Positions 44,921-53,916 of a stretch of 64,000 nucleotides of DNA are shown one piece after another. Origin of the DNA: Berkiella sp050247135 (GTDB lineage: Bacteria; Pseudomonadota; Gammaproteobacteria; Berkiellales; Berkiellaceae); assembly GCA_050247135.1 (NCBI GenBank), contig JBFWUT010000010.1, positions 1-64,000 of the forward strand, read 5' to 3'. Position 1 is the first letter of the stretch. Every line of letters starts with the position of its first letter. Under the pieces are notes generated by a model. It worked only from the letters and a program-made list of their open reading frames with translations, was not told the origin of the DNA and searched no databases. The position numbers were made by a program, and so were the translations under genes.

Positions 44921-45256
44921 TTATTTAAGGGTATTATCTTGTGGCGCTGTATCTTTCCTACATGTTTTCCAACAACAGATTTTGTGGCACAGGTTATAAA
45001 TCCAGGCGATAAGCAAACCACAAATGAATCCATCAACAAGCGCAAAAAGCGTTCCAAGCAAAATTCCCTTCGGAGTAGGTGCATAGCCTGCATAAATTGA
45101 AGCTAACACTTGTTGGAACGCTGCTCCGTAATTAAACTTCCACACCAAAACGCCTAACATGAGCACGCCTAATGCCCAAGTGACGCCAATGGCTGTTCCC
45201 AGGCAGCATGCACACATTTTTCTGCAACAATCCGTTTGGCAGTTACTCGCGTTCAT
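44921..45256 (-). CDS. Small cysteine-rich two-helix membrane protein
   Basis: This 111-residue protein has cysteine clusters at both ends (six in the first 18 residues, NCQTDCCRKMCACC; four near the C-terminus, CHKICCWKTC) and two hydrophobic helices (about 19-42 and 62-87), the second containing GTLFALVDGFICGLLIAWIYN. The helix pattern resembles small holin-like proteins reported from Legionellaceae, but function is unknown. The cysteines suggest metal or lipid modification. It is the first gene of a minus-strand operon, and the 144-bp upstream gap to the divergent gene should contain its promoter. Confidence 0.6.
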   Translation of the reverse strand: MNASNCQTDCCRKMCACCLGTAIGVTWALGVLMLGVLVWKFNYGAAFQQVLASIYAGYAPTPKGILLGTLFALVDGFICGLLIAWIYNLCHKICCWKTCRKDTAPQDNTLK

Positions 45257-45400
45257 GATTACTTCCTTATCTAACAGTCTTTAATAGATATCGTTAAATC
45301 CACAGTAAACCGCACTGTGATTTTAACGAGGCTTACACTCTTGATTTTTGCAATCATAAATAGTTAAATGCATTCTTTACCGTAAAATTGTTAGTTGAAC

Positions 45401-45880
45401 ATGAATAATCTCTGCCAAACAGCAGAAAATATCTATTACGGGTTACTTTGGGGATTATGTACCGTTAAAGATTGCGTTATGTTTGCAGATGATATGATTA
45501 ACACCCTAGACTCTGTTCCCTATCCAATTATCGAGCTCTCCTTAAGCACCACAACGACTTCCGCCATGAACGCGATAAAACCCCTCATTACAACCTCTAA
45601 CAAATTTGAAGTTTATCGTTTTGTCTTGGGTAGAATGCATTATCTGGGGCTTCAGGAGCCCGAACGTTTAGTCCATTTTGCAAACCTTCTTTTCCAAGAG
45701 GCTATTACTATGGAATATAAGATACCTGATGAATTTGAATTATTTACGATGGACCATGAATATGAAATTGCCGATGTTCTAGGAAACAATTATGAAAATG
45801 CTAATCACGATTTTTTACAAGCGTTGTTAGCATTTCGAAAAGAAAACAGCCATAGTCCAGATTGGTTTGCAGTCAATTAG
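45401..45880 (+). CDS. Hypothetical protein
   Basis: I do not recognise this soluble 159-residue protein. It is acidic and helix rich, with no signal peptide. ATG 45401 is preferred to a TTG at 45395 two codons upstream. The 3' end overlaps the convergent methyltransferase gene by 8 bp. It could be a lineage-specific protein; no domain is visible. Confidence 0.55.
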   Translation: MNNLCQTAENIYYGLLWGLCTVKDCVMFADDMINTLDSVPYPIIELSLSTTTTSAMNAIKPLITTSNKFEVYRFVLGRMHYLGLQEPERLVHFANLLFQEAITMEYKIPDEFELFTMDHEYEIADVLGNNYENANHDFLQALLAFRKENSHSPDWFAVN

Positions 45881-46658
45881 ATGATGGCTTTTTTGCAATC
45901 ATGACAATACGCTCTGATTTAGTGTCTTCAAATTTTTCTCCATTAATCGCGCATTGACCTTGCACCTTAAAACCATTTCGTTCCAGCATTTTTTTGAGCT
46001 CTTTAACAGAGTATATTTGCAAAGTTTGCACATCATGTGAAATTTGAGGTTTGCCGTTATTTTTTTGTACACAAGAAGTGGTATAAGAAGCTAAGATCCC
46101 TTCTTTATCAATCGTACTATATTGAACAATTCGAGATTTAGTATTACCTCTCAAGGTTTGCCAATCAATGGTGAGGGTTGTAACGTTATTTCCGTGCAAG
46201 AGATAACTTAAATTATAAATATCAAAAATATAAAGACCACCCGGATTTAGATTCGCATAAATATTACGAATTGCTTTTTCAAAGTCGCTTTTTGTGAGAT
46301 GTCCAATCGCGTTAAATATGGTAATGACAGCATCAAATTGACCAATTTTGCTAGTACGCATATCCCCTTTAATAAATTTAACTGCTCTTTTTTCTGTTTT
46401 AGCACGGGTTCTCGCCATTTTAAGCATGTTGGCATTAATATCAGAACCCACCACGGCAAAGCCCCGCTTTAATAGCCAAAAAACTTGAGAACCTGTACCA
46501 CAAGTTAGATCAAGCACAGATTTTACTTTATAGTTTTTAAGCAACGTTTCAATGGTTTGATTAGTGACTTTTGAATTCGCTTCATTGAAGGCATCGTATT
46601 CTTTGGCCTGATGGCTATAATGAGATGCTTTGGCGCTTTTGTGCGACATTTTTTTCAT
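45873..46658 (-). CDS. Class I SAM-dependent methyltransferase
   Basis: A 261-residue methyltransferase with motif I VLDLTCGTGSQVFWL, the acidic residue in VVGSDINANML, FIKGDMRT and FDAVITIFNAIGHLT, followed by LNPGGLYIFDIYN. The N-terminal Lys/Ser/His-rich stretch (KKMSHKSAKASHYSHQAKEYDAFNE) is usual for this subgroup, which includes many small-molecule enzymes. A 73-bp gap separates it from the GNAT gene upstream on the same strand. Substrate unknown. Confidence 0.87.
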   Translation of the reverse strand: MKKMSHKSAKASHYSHQAKEYDAFNEANSKVTNQTIETLLKNYKVKSVLDLTCGTGSQVFWLLKRGFAVVGSDINANMLKMARTRAKTEKRAVKFIKGDMRTSKIGQFDAVITIFNAIGHLTKSDFEKAIRNIYANLNPGGLYIFDIYNLSYLLHGNNVTTLTIDWQTLRGNTKSRIVQYSTIDKEGILASYTTSCVQKNNGKPQISHDVQTLQIYSVKELKKMLERNGFKVQGQCAINGEKFEDTKSERIVMIAKKPSSN

Positions 46659-46731
46659 TATTGTTCCTTAATATACCCATTCCATTTGAAGATGCAAAGC
46701 ATACAAACAAGATATACCGCTCACATGAAAT

Positions 46732-47217
46732 TCAAAGTATCGAATTTTGAAAGGCGAGTTGTATATTTATAATCATGTAACACATTAACAACTCAGGCCC
46801 AAACGGTTTGAGTTCAAATAACGGTTTAAATCCACACTTTTCATAAAATAGATAGGTTTTAAGATAGTTAGGATCTTGATGTTTGGGACTTAAAGTTTCC
46901 ACGGTAATGGTTTGAAAACCTTTTTGCCTACAATCTTTCACTGCAGCTTGTAATAGTTGTGTACCCACTTGTTTGCCATGAAATGCTCTTTTAACAGCCA
47001 TCCAATAAATATTAGCATTATTATTAAAGGGATATTCAAGCGTTATCATCCCTATAAAGTCTTGCTCCTCTTTGATAGCGATTGACGTGCGTTCAAGGCA
47101 ACCTTTGGCATATTGCTCATTGGCAATCGGGATCCCAAACCATTCAGGTAAATCCGCCGTGAGTTCACGGCAGATTTTTTCAGCTTGGTGAGGTGAAATT
47201 AATTCAATTTTTTGCAT
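46732..47217 (-). CDS. GNAT family N-acetyltransferase
   Basis: Transfers an acetyl group from acetyl-CoA to an amine. The 161-residue protein has the GNAT core with the acetyl-CoA loop FHGKQVGTQLLQAAV (a Q/RxxGxG/A-type motif) and the C-terminal LSPKHQDPNYLKTYLFYEKCGFKP block. Its ATG overlaps the stop of the upstream LRR-like gene (TAATG, one base shared), so the two are translationally coupled. Substrate unknown. It is the last gene of a four-gene minus-strand run starting at 50009. Confidence 0.83.
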   Translation of the reverse strand: MQKIELISPHQAEKICRELTADLPEWFGIPIANEQYAKGCLERTSIAIKEEQDFIGMITLEYPFNNNANIYWMAVKRAFHGKQVGTQLLQAAVKDCRQKGFQTITVETLSPKHQDPNYLKTYLFYEKCGFKPLFELKPFGPELLMCYMIINIQLAFQNSIL

Positions 47218-48029
47218 TATTTATATTTTCTTCTTTCGATGAATTCAGGATCTTGTGCCACTTCTGTCTCAAATGAATTTTGTGGGGTAACCAGATCAAG
47301 GTAAAGTCTAAGATGATTCAATTTATCTTCCGTGCTACAAAATTCACTAGCGAATTCGTTCCCCTCTAACAAATGCAAAACTTCCTCATCAGAGGCAGCC
47401 TTGAGAACATCACTCATTTTAAATATTTGCATACGATTTAACCCTTTAAATGAGTGGATCAATCGGTCAGTTTCAGTAGAAACCTGATTATAATTAAAAT
47501 CGATTGAAGTCAAAGCCGTTTTAGGAATAATACTCGCTAACAATTTAGCACTTTCTTCATTCACGACGGCTCCGATGAACTCAAATCTCGTTAAATTAGT
47601 TCCCGGTAACCCAGAGATACAACAGTTGATACAATCAGAGCTAAGACTATTATGATTTATCAGCAAAGTTTTTACAGGCGTGCCGACAAGCGCCCTGGCT
47701 AATGTAGTATAAAATGCAGGGTCAACATAAGATGTCAATTTAGATGATAAGTCTAAATTGACAAGATTCTCTGTAATTAAAGCCTGATGCAAAGGCTCAG
47801 GATCTCCCTGCGACACGCTATGCAACTGTTCTAAAATTGGTTTGAGCTTTTGTTCTTTATCTTGTTCTTCTTTTTTCTTCATTTCATAATAAGCACTAAA
47901 AGCTCCTGCACCAACGTCAAATGCCGTTTTTAGCAATTGATCATGCTGTTCTGGATAATGTCTTAATTTCGGATGGTCAATTAATGATGCCAAATCTTCA
48001 AATGGTTCTGGAGTTTTGCCGTAATTCAT
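47217..48029 (-). CDS. Leucine-rich-repeat-like protein
   Basis: This 270-residue cytoplasmic-type protein has a central region (about 85-205) with four ribonuclease-inhibitor-like repeats (LVNLDLSSKLTSY, VKTLLINHNSLSSD, LTRFEFIGAVVNEESAKLLASII, LTSIDFNYNQVST). A coiled N-terminal stretch (about 35-55, YYEMKKKEEQDKEQK) precedes it. LRR proteins are rare in free-living proteobacteria and common as effectors in Legionellales; no export signal can be read, so effector status is speculative. A strong AAAGGA ribosome-binding site is present, and the gene is coupled to the following GNAT gene. Confidence 0.62.
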   Translation of the reverse strand: MNYGKTPEPFEDLASLIDHPKLRHYPEQHDQLLKTAFDVGAGAFSAYYEMKKKEEQDKEQKLKPILEQLHSVSQGDPEPLHQALITENLVNLDLSSKLTSYVDPAFYTTLARALVGTPVKTLLINHNSLSSDCINCCISGLPGTNLTRFEFIGAVVNEESAKLLASIIPKTALTSIDFNYNQVSTETDRLIHSFKGLNRMQIFKMSDVLKAASDEEVLHLLEGNEFASEFCSTEDKLNHLRLYLDLVTPQNSFETEVAQDPEFIERRKYK

Positions 48030-48083
48030 TTTATATCCTTTAAAATAGATCTGCTTTAATTATTTTGCAAAGGGGAAATCAAT

Positions 48084-49403
48084 TCATTTTTTTGGATTAT
48101 TTTTCTCTTTGTCGATAAATATTTTGATCTCTTTTAAGCTGACAAGTATTTCTTGCTTGCGCTGGTAGAACGTTGGAAGATAATCATAAATTAATTCATG
48201 CAACCCTTTTGGCAATTTGGCTAAACGCAATAAATGAGTTTCTTCTCGTTTCGAGGCAGGATAATACACCTCATTCATAGCGAACAGGATCTGCGTTGCC
48301 GCATCTAACGCTCTAAACAACATAAATTGAAAAGCTAATATGCCAATATTGCGCTGGTTGAAATTTTCAAGTTCGTTAAGGCTTTCATTAAAAATAGTAA
48401 GGTTATCTTGAATGATTGCCTTTTTTAAGCGTTGGGAAAATGGGCGAAGCTGCTTTTTAGTGGTGGTTAACCAATTATTCTTTTCATATAAGCATTGCGA
48501 TTGCTCTAACAGAGCTAACAGCGTATAAGGTCTAAATTGAAAATCGTCTAAGGTAGTTTTACCCTCTAAAGTGACTTTATTGACAACCTCTTCTACCCAG
48601 GTCGCCATGTTGTACCCAATCTCTATTTTCTTGTCATTGAACAAAAATTCATCATTGATAGGCGTCCAAGTCGTTTCCCAATTCTCATGGCTTTTTTCTA
48701 GATTGAGGTCTTTGATCTGATGTTGTTCATAGACTTTTTGCCGGAGTTCGGGATAAGGGATCAAATCTTCACAAATCACTAACAGATCAATATCAGACTT
48801 CTCATCGAATGTCCCCTCTGCATAAGAGCCATAACAAAGTACTGCGACAATATCGAGATCTTTGGCTAAGCTTTGGATCAAAGGCTTTAATGTTTCTACA
48901 GAAAATAGTGAAGGGTGCTTTGATTCTTCATTGATAACCGCGATATTTTTTAACAAACCTTGAGTTTGAACTTCATCCTTAAAAAATTTGACATAAAATG
49001 TTTTAGAAAACTGTGGGTTTTTAATATTTTCTCTAACAAATTCTGCTGTAAAACCACACTTTTGATAAAACCCAGGCGCTTGGAAGGCGCTGGTGACTAG
49101 ATTAATGTTATTGAAGCCTTTGCCAATAAAGTGCTGTTCGAGTGTTTCTAATAGTCTTTTCCCATAACCTTTACCCCGAAGGTCTTGGGCAACCCAAATA
49201 TTATTTATGTAAATTTCAGCGAAAATTGTATAAGCCTCTAACACCCCTTTAGGCTCATTATTTTCGTCCATTAAAACAAAAGAGAATGACTTATAATTAT
49301 CTTCAATGCCACGTGCACTCTCGTAAGCAATAAAGCCTTGGTGCATTTTATCTTCAATAGCATGGGGAATTTTATCCACATACTTAATTTTATAGTCTTT
49401 CAT
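48084..49403 (-). CDS. GNAT acetyltransferase fused to a nucleotidyltransferase-like domain
   Basis: Residues 1-140 form a GNAT domain (acetyl-CoA loop RGKGYGKRLLETL at 76-88, and GFYQKCGF). Residues about 165-290 contain a polymerase-beta-type nucleotidyltransferase core: YGSYAEGTFDEKSDIDLLVIC, with Gly192-Ser193 and the metal ligands Asp204/Asp206. The C-terminal about 150 residues are helical, as in HEPN or DUF4037-type partners (LRPFSQRLKKAIIQDNL, RNIGILAFQFMLFRALDAA). The combination recalls aminoglycoside-modifying fusions, but the substrate is unknown. The frame is intact through the fusion. It starts 9 bp after the preceding gene. Confidence 0.78.
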   Translation of the reverse strand: MKDYKIKYVDKIPHAIEDKMHQGFIAYESARGIEDNYKSFSFVLMDENNEPKGVLEAYTIFAEIYINNIWVAQDLRGKGYGKRLLETLEQHFIGKGFNNINLVTSAFQAPGFYQKCGFTAEFVRENIKNPQFSKTFYVKFFKDEVQTQGLLKNIAVINEESKHPSLFSVETLKPLIQSLAKDLDIVAVLCYGSYAEGTFDEKSDIDLLVICEDLIPYPELRQKVYEQHQIKDLNLEKSHENWETTWTPINDEFLFNDKKIEIGYNMATWVEEVVNKVTLEGKTTLDDFQFRPYTLLALLEQSQCLYEKNNWLTTTKKQLRPFSQRLKKAIIQDNLTIFNESLNELENFNQRNIGILAFQFMLFRALDAATQILFAMNEVYYPASKREETHLLRLAKLPKGLHELIYDYLPTFYQRKQEILVSLKEIKIFIDKEKNNPKK

Positions 49404-49412
49404 AATGGCTTC

Positions 49413-50009
49413 TTATAGTGACCATCTTCGTTTTGGAGTTTCTACAGTAGCAGGCGCGGTAACTGCTTGAAATTTATCAAGCGGCAACCCAACTCTTTCA
49501 TAAACATTTTCTAATGACATTCTTTTTACTTTTGTAACCAATTCATCCTCTTCTTCTAGATGATATCCACCTGAAAAATCATTAAAAAGAGCGATGTTGG
49601 CGCATTCGTTTTCGTCTTTTTCAAAAAATATCTCGCCTGCCGCGATGACTTCAAAGCTTTTATTTGCCAGATAATAATGATGCATTTGACCTATCCTTAA
49701 CTCATAATCGCCATTATTAAGCAGGATCACATAGGGATAGTTACCCGTTGGAATTTTAACACTGCCATCATGATTAGCTCGCAGCTGATAATGCAAAGAA
49801 GGCTCTTGTGACACAAGCTCTAAATAATAAAAGTGGAGGCCCCGCATTAATATTCTTTCCCCTAGTTCTGAACGGGCTCTGGTCCTATAGAGGTTCAGTA
49901 AGATACTAAAAGGTCTTAAGCTATGTTGATCGGGATGTTCTTGTAAAGAATAAAGTGCGCTTCGGTGGTGTAATGGACTGGCACTAGCTTCGGGATGATT
50001 GTCCTTCAT
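49413..50009 (-). CDS. Hypothetical protein
   Basis: I do not recognise this 198-residue protein. ATG 50009 is set by a strong AGGAGGG ribosome-binding site just upstream; the frame stays open further upstream, but that part reads through a noncoding repeat-like gap. It is soluble and beta rich in the middle (IPTGNYPYVILLNNGDYELRIGQMH), acidic and disordered at about 120-150, with a Pro/Thr-rich end. It heads a four-gene minus-strand run with the GNAT-NTase fusion, LRR-like and GNAT genes. Confidence 0.55.
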   Translation of the reverse strand: MKDNHPEASASPLHHRSALYSLQEHPDQHSLRPFSILLNLYRTRARSELGERILMRGLHFYYLELVSQEPSLHYQLRANHDGSVKIPTGNYPYVILLNNGDYELRIGQMHHYYLANKSFEVIAAGEIFFEKDENECANIALFNDFSGGYHLEEEDELVTKVKRMSLENVYERVGLPLDKFQAVTAPATVETPKRRWSL

Positions 50010-50373
<364 letters not shown>

Positions 50374-50424
50374 AAATGAGGAGCCATTCTACAAAAAGGA
50401 TGAGCAAAAAGAAATACTTAGACA

Positions 50425-50748
50425 TTAACCTTCAAAGTCAGAATCATGGCTCTCAAGTTCGCCTTCAAAGCGCTCTACTCGTGCTTTGAGTTTTTGACCT
50501 GGCTTGAATGTGACTACTCTTCTGGCACTGATAGGAATATCCTGGCCTGTTTTAGGATTTCTGCCTGGACGCTCATTTTTATCACGTAGGTCGAAATTAC
50601 CAAAGCCCGATACCTTGACGGATTCTCCCCGCTCTAGAGCTCGCCTTACCTCTTCAAAGAGAAGCTCTACCATGTCCTTGGCATCACGCTTATTCATCCC
50701 TAAAGACTCAGCAAGCGCCTCAGATATCTCTGCTTTTGTTAAAGCCAT
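50425..50748 (-). CDS. ihfA: Integration host factor subunit alpha
   Basis: The alpha half of the IHF heterodimer, which bends DNA in recombination, replication and transcription. In this 107-residue protein the DNA-binding arm GRNPKTGQDIPISARRVVTFKPGQKLKARV is intact (including the Pro that intercalates), and the N-terminal ALTKAEISEALAESLGMNKRDAK is characteristic. It is 4 bp after pheT in the conserved pheST-ihfA order. The C-terminal acidic tail (ELESHDSDFEG) is usual for this subunit. Confidence 0.95.
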   Translation of the reverse strand: MALTKAEISEALAESLGMNKRDAKDMVELLFEEVRRALERGESVKVSGFGNFDLRDKNERPGRNPKTGQDIPISARRVVTFKPGQKLKARVERFEGELESHDSDFEG

Positions 50749-50752
50749 GAGT

Positions 50753-52804
50753 TTAATCCCTCAGTTTGGCACTAAAATCCCTTTCCAATCCAGTCACGAT
50801 AGTATGGACGATATCGTCTACCTCTTGATCTACTAGAGTGCGCGAAGGATGCTGCAAAATCAATCCGATCGCGATACTTTTTCTCCCAGAATCAATACCT
50901 TTGCCCGTATAAACGTCAAAAATAGTGACCTCTCTCACTACGGAGTCAGCAGATTTTCTGACATTATTAATCAGATCACTGCTTAACACTTTATCGTCCA
51001 CAATGACGGCAATATCCCTTCGGATTTCAGGAAACTTGGAAGGACGTTCAAATTGCACCTTTGGCGCTTCACTGATGGACTTGAGATCAAGCTCGAATAA
51101 ATAGACCGCTGAATCAATCCCTAAGGCTTTTTGGATCTTGGGGTGTAAGCGCCCCATGATGCCTATCGGCTTACCCTTGTTTTCAATCCTGGCACATTGT
51201 CCAGGATGGCAAGCACTGTTTTGTGCTGGCACAAACGTGAGCTTTTCAGTGTGCCCTAACAACTGCCAAAGATGTTCAATCGGCAATTTAGCATCAAAAA
51301 AATCAGCCACTCGCGGTTTGCCATCCCAGTTTTCATTGGTCACACTACCGCTAATAAGCCCGCCAATGTAATTGGCCTGTTCAAGCCCCTCTTTTCGAGG
51401 ATGAAAGCACATACCCATCTCAAATAGTTTCAAACGATTTTGCTGGCGATTTTGGTTATAAATCAGTGTGTTTAATAAACCTGGCCATAAACTTAAGCGC
51501 ATTACACCCATTTCAGCAGAAATAGGATTCAATAAGGGAAGTGCCGCATCGTCGGGGAATAATTGCTTTTGCAGATTATCGTCAACAAAACTATAGGTGA
51601 TAACTTCTTGATAGCCTAAATCCACCAGGGCACGTTTAATGCGCTGTTTCGATACCTGTGCTTCGGGCATTTTAATAAATTCAAGATGCGCCATCGGCGA
51701 ATGCGTCGGCACATTATTATAGCCAATGACTCGCACGACTTCTTCAACCAAATCAATTTCAGAGGTTAAATCATAACGATAAGACGGTGGGATCACTTCC
51801 CACTGTTTATCGTCTGATTTATTTGAGCCTTCCATTATTTTGCAACCTAAACGGTGCAACATTTCTTTGACGGTTTCCGGTGCGATTGATTCACCCAACA
51901 TTTTTTGCACTCTTGAGTGATGCAGAATAATTTTGGCTTGCTTTGGCAAATGCTCTGCATGTTGCACTTCATTTAAAGTGCCAGGAATACCACCACAGAT
52001 TTCAACAATTAACTGGGTAGCACGCTCCATGGCTTGAACTTGTAGTAGTGGATCAACACCACGCTCGAAACGAAACGAGGAATCGGTATGCAAACCATAA
52101 CGACGTGCTTTACCTGCTATCTTTTCCGCGCTAAATAACGCACTCTCTAAAAATAGATTGGAGGTGGTTTCGCTGACAGCGCTGTGTAAGCCTCCCATCA
52201 CGCCAGCAATGGCATGAGCTGCTTTTTGATCGGCTATCACTAAGGTATCAGGTTGCAACGTGATTTTTTGTTCATCCAATAACGTAATGCTTTCGTTCTT
52301 TTTTGCTAAACGCACCATAATCGGCGCACTCAGCTTGTCAGCATCAAAAGCGTGCATCGGCTGCCCATATTCCAGCATCACATAATTGAGAATATCTACC
52401 ACAGGATGAATCGTATTGATGCCTGAGCCGGTTAAACGCTCCACTAACCATTCTGGCGATTTAGCATTTTTGCGAATATTATGGATTAAACGCCCCACGT
52501 ATCTTGGGCACTCTGGTTGTGCCTCAATAATGACGTCAAAAGCCTCATCCAGCAAAGATTTTGTTGCAGCAACTTTGTGTGGCGTCACATTCAGCTTGTT
52601 CAGTGCTGCTACTTCCCTAGCGATACCCCAGACGCTTAAGCAATCACCGCGGTTAGGCGTGAGATCGACTTCGATTAACGCATCATTTGCTGTTTTTTCA
52701 AGGCTATCAACTTCTAAACCGGCCATGGTTAGTTGTTCGCAAAGTTCTTCTGTCGATACCGACGGATTCACCCATTCGCGCAACCATTTTTCACTGAATT
52801 TCAC
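50753..52804 (-). CDS. pheT: Phenylalanine-tRNA ligase beta subunit
   Basis: The large subunit of (alpha-beta)2 PheRS, responsible for tRNA binding and editing. At 683 residues it is shorter than the E. coli subunit (795). It opens directly with the B1 module (MKFSEKWLREWVNPSVS), has the central NRGDCLSVWGIAREVAALN and DLVEEVVRVIGYNNVP motifs, and the C-terminal anticodon-binding domain (KFPEIRRDIAVIVDD). The missing length is consistent with loss of the OB-fold inserted in B2 (tRNA-binding EMAP-like domain), which my reading does not find. It starts 2 bp after pheS. Confidence 0.92.
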   Translation of the reverse strand: MKFSEKWLREWVNPSVSTEELCEQLTMAGLEVDSLEKTANDALIEVDLTPNRGDCLSVWGIAREVAALNKLNVTPHKVAATKSLLDEAFDVIIEAQPECPRYVGRLIHNIRKNAKSPEWLVERLTGSGINTIHPVVDILNYVMLEYGQPMHAFDADKLSAPIMVRLAKKNESITLLDEQKITLQPDTLVIADQKAAHAIAGVMGGLHSAVSETTSNLFLESALFSAEKIAGKARRYGLHTDSSFRFERGVDPLLQVQAMERATQLIVEICGGIPGTLNEVQHAEHLPKQAKIILHHSRVQKMLGESIAPETVKEMLHRLGCKIMEGSNKSDDKQWEVIPPSYRYDLTSEIDLVEEVVRVIGYNNVPTHSPMAHLEFIKMPEAQVSKQRIKRALVDLGYQEVITYSFVDDNLQKQLFPDDAALPLLNPISAEMGVMRLSLWPGLLNTLIYNQNRQQNRLKLFEMGMCFHPRKEGLEQANYIGGLISGSVTNENWDGKPRVADFFDAKLPIEHLWQLLGHTEKLTFVPAQNSACHPGQCARIENKGKPIGIMGRLHPKIQKALGIDSAVYLFELDLKSISEAPKVQFERPSKFPEIRRDIAVIVDDKVLSSDLINNVRKSADSVVREVTIFDVYTGKGIDSGRKSIAIGLILQHPSRTLVDQEVDDIVHTIVTGLERDFSAKLRD

Positions 52805-52806
52805 GA

Positions 52807-53829
52807 TTACACACCATTAAATTGTTTAAGGACTTTCATGTCATTTTCAAAGAAGAGGCGCAAATCATCCACGTTGTAATGTAACATCGCAACACGCTCT
52901 ACTCCCATTCCAAAAGCAAACCCGGAGTAACGACTAGGATCAATGCCGCCATATTCCAGCACTTTGGGGTGAACCATGCCACACCCTAAAATTTCCAGCC
53001 AACCTGATTGTTTGCAAATCCGGCACCCTTGCCCTTGGCACTTCACACAAGCCATATCCACTTCAGCTGATGGCTCGGTAAAAGGGAAATAGGAAGGACG
53101 AAAACGGGTTTTTACTTTAGTTTCAAAGAATGCAGATAAAAAGTCAGATAGGATCCCTTTTAAATCAGCAAAGGAAATCCCTTCATCAACCATCAAACCT
53201 TCAACTTGATGGAACATTGGGGTGTGAGTAACATCCGAATCACAGCGATAAACGCGACCTGGAGCAATAATTTTTAAAGGGGGTTTCTCTTTTTCCATCA
53301 CCCGAATTTGCACTGGCGAGGTATGCGTTCTTAATAACAGTTTATTCTCAAAGTAAAACGTATCATGCATTGCACGAGCAGGATGATGAGAGGGAATATT
53401 GAGCGCTTCAAAATTGTAATATTCGGTTTCAACTTCAGGACCTTCATGTATGCTAAAGCCGAGGGATGCGAATAGCTGGCTGATTCTTTCCATCACAATA
53501 GTAATGGGATGTAACCCCCCAACCTCAAGGCTTCTAGCGCTTAAGGTCACATCGATTTGCTCTTTGGCTAGTTGATCTCTAATGGCTTTTTCTTCTAAAG
53601 ATAGCTTTCGTACGCTAATAGCCTCTTGGATGGCATCTTTGGCGTCATTTACCTTTTTGCCAAAGTCACGACGCTCTTCTTCAGGAATGTCTTTTAAGGA
53701 TTTGAGCTGATGAGTGATTTCACCCTTTTTACCGAGGTAATCGACTCGCATTTTCTCTAATGCCGCCATATCAGCGGTGCTTTCGATTGCTTTCTTGGCT
53801 TTGGCGACAAGTTTAACCAAATCTTCCAT
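52807..53829 (-). CDS. pheS: Phenylalanine-tRNA ligase alpha subunit
   Basis: The catalytic class II subunit of PheRS that charges tRNA-Phe. It has an N-terminal coiled coil (about 1-85), motif 2 (LLRTHTSPVQIRVM and APGRVYRCDSDVTHTPMFHQVEGLMVD) and motif 3 (FGMGVERVAMLHYNVDDLRLF). ATG 53829 is preferred to an upstream in-frame start at 53868 because it follows AGGATAAAG and gives 340 residues, near E. coli (327). A 19-codon ORF ends 10 bases before this start, with its stop inside the pheS ribosome-binding site. Confidence 0.95.
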   Translation of the reverse strand: MEDLVKLVAKAKKAIESTADMAALEKMRVDYLGKKGEITHQLKSLKDIPEEERRDFGKKVNDAKDAIQEAISVRKLSLEEKAIRDQLAKEQIDVTLSARSLEVGGLHPITIVMERISQLFASLGFSIHEGPEVETEYYNFEALNIPSHHPARAMHDTFYFENKLLLRTHTSPVQIRVMEKEKPPLKIIAPGRVYRCDSDVTHTPMFHQVEGLMVDEGISFADLKGILSDFLSAFFETKVKTRFRPSYFPFTEPSAEVDMACVKCQGQGCRICKQSGWLEILGCGMVHPKVLEYGGIDPSRYSGFAFGMGVERVAMLHYNVDDLRLFFENDMKVLKQFNGV

Positions 53830-53839
53830 TTTCTTTATC

Positions 53840-53899
53840 CTAGAATAAATAAGGGCCAAGTACTCCACCTAACCAGCTGAAGTAGTAAGCCCTTATCAT
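53840..53899 (-). CDS. Candidate 19-residue leader peptide of pheST
   Basis: Between rplT and pheS an ATG at 53899 opens the frame MIRAYYFSWLGGVLGPYLF, which stops at 53840-53842; the stop (TAG) overlaps the pheS ribosome-binding site AGGATAAAG. It has aromatic-rich codons (Tyr-Tyr-Phe, Trp, Tyr-Leu-Phe). E. coli has a Phe-rich pheM leader at this locus that attenuates pheST, so position and composition suggest a similar role. AAGGGC and GCCCTT arms inside the ORF could form an attenuator-type stem. No clear ribosome-binding site precedes it. This is a prediction. Confidence 0.5.
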   Translation of the reverse strand: MIRAYYFSWLGGVLGPYLF

Positions 53900-53916
53900 G
53901 AAAGTAGACTATCGTG

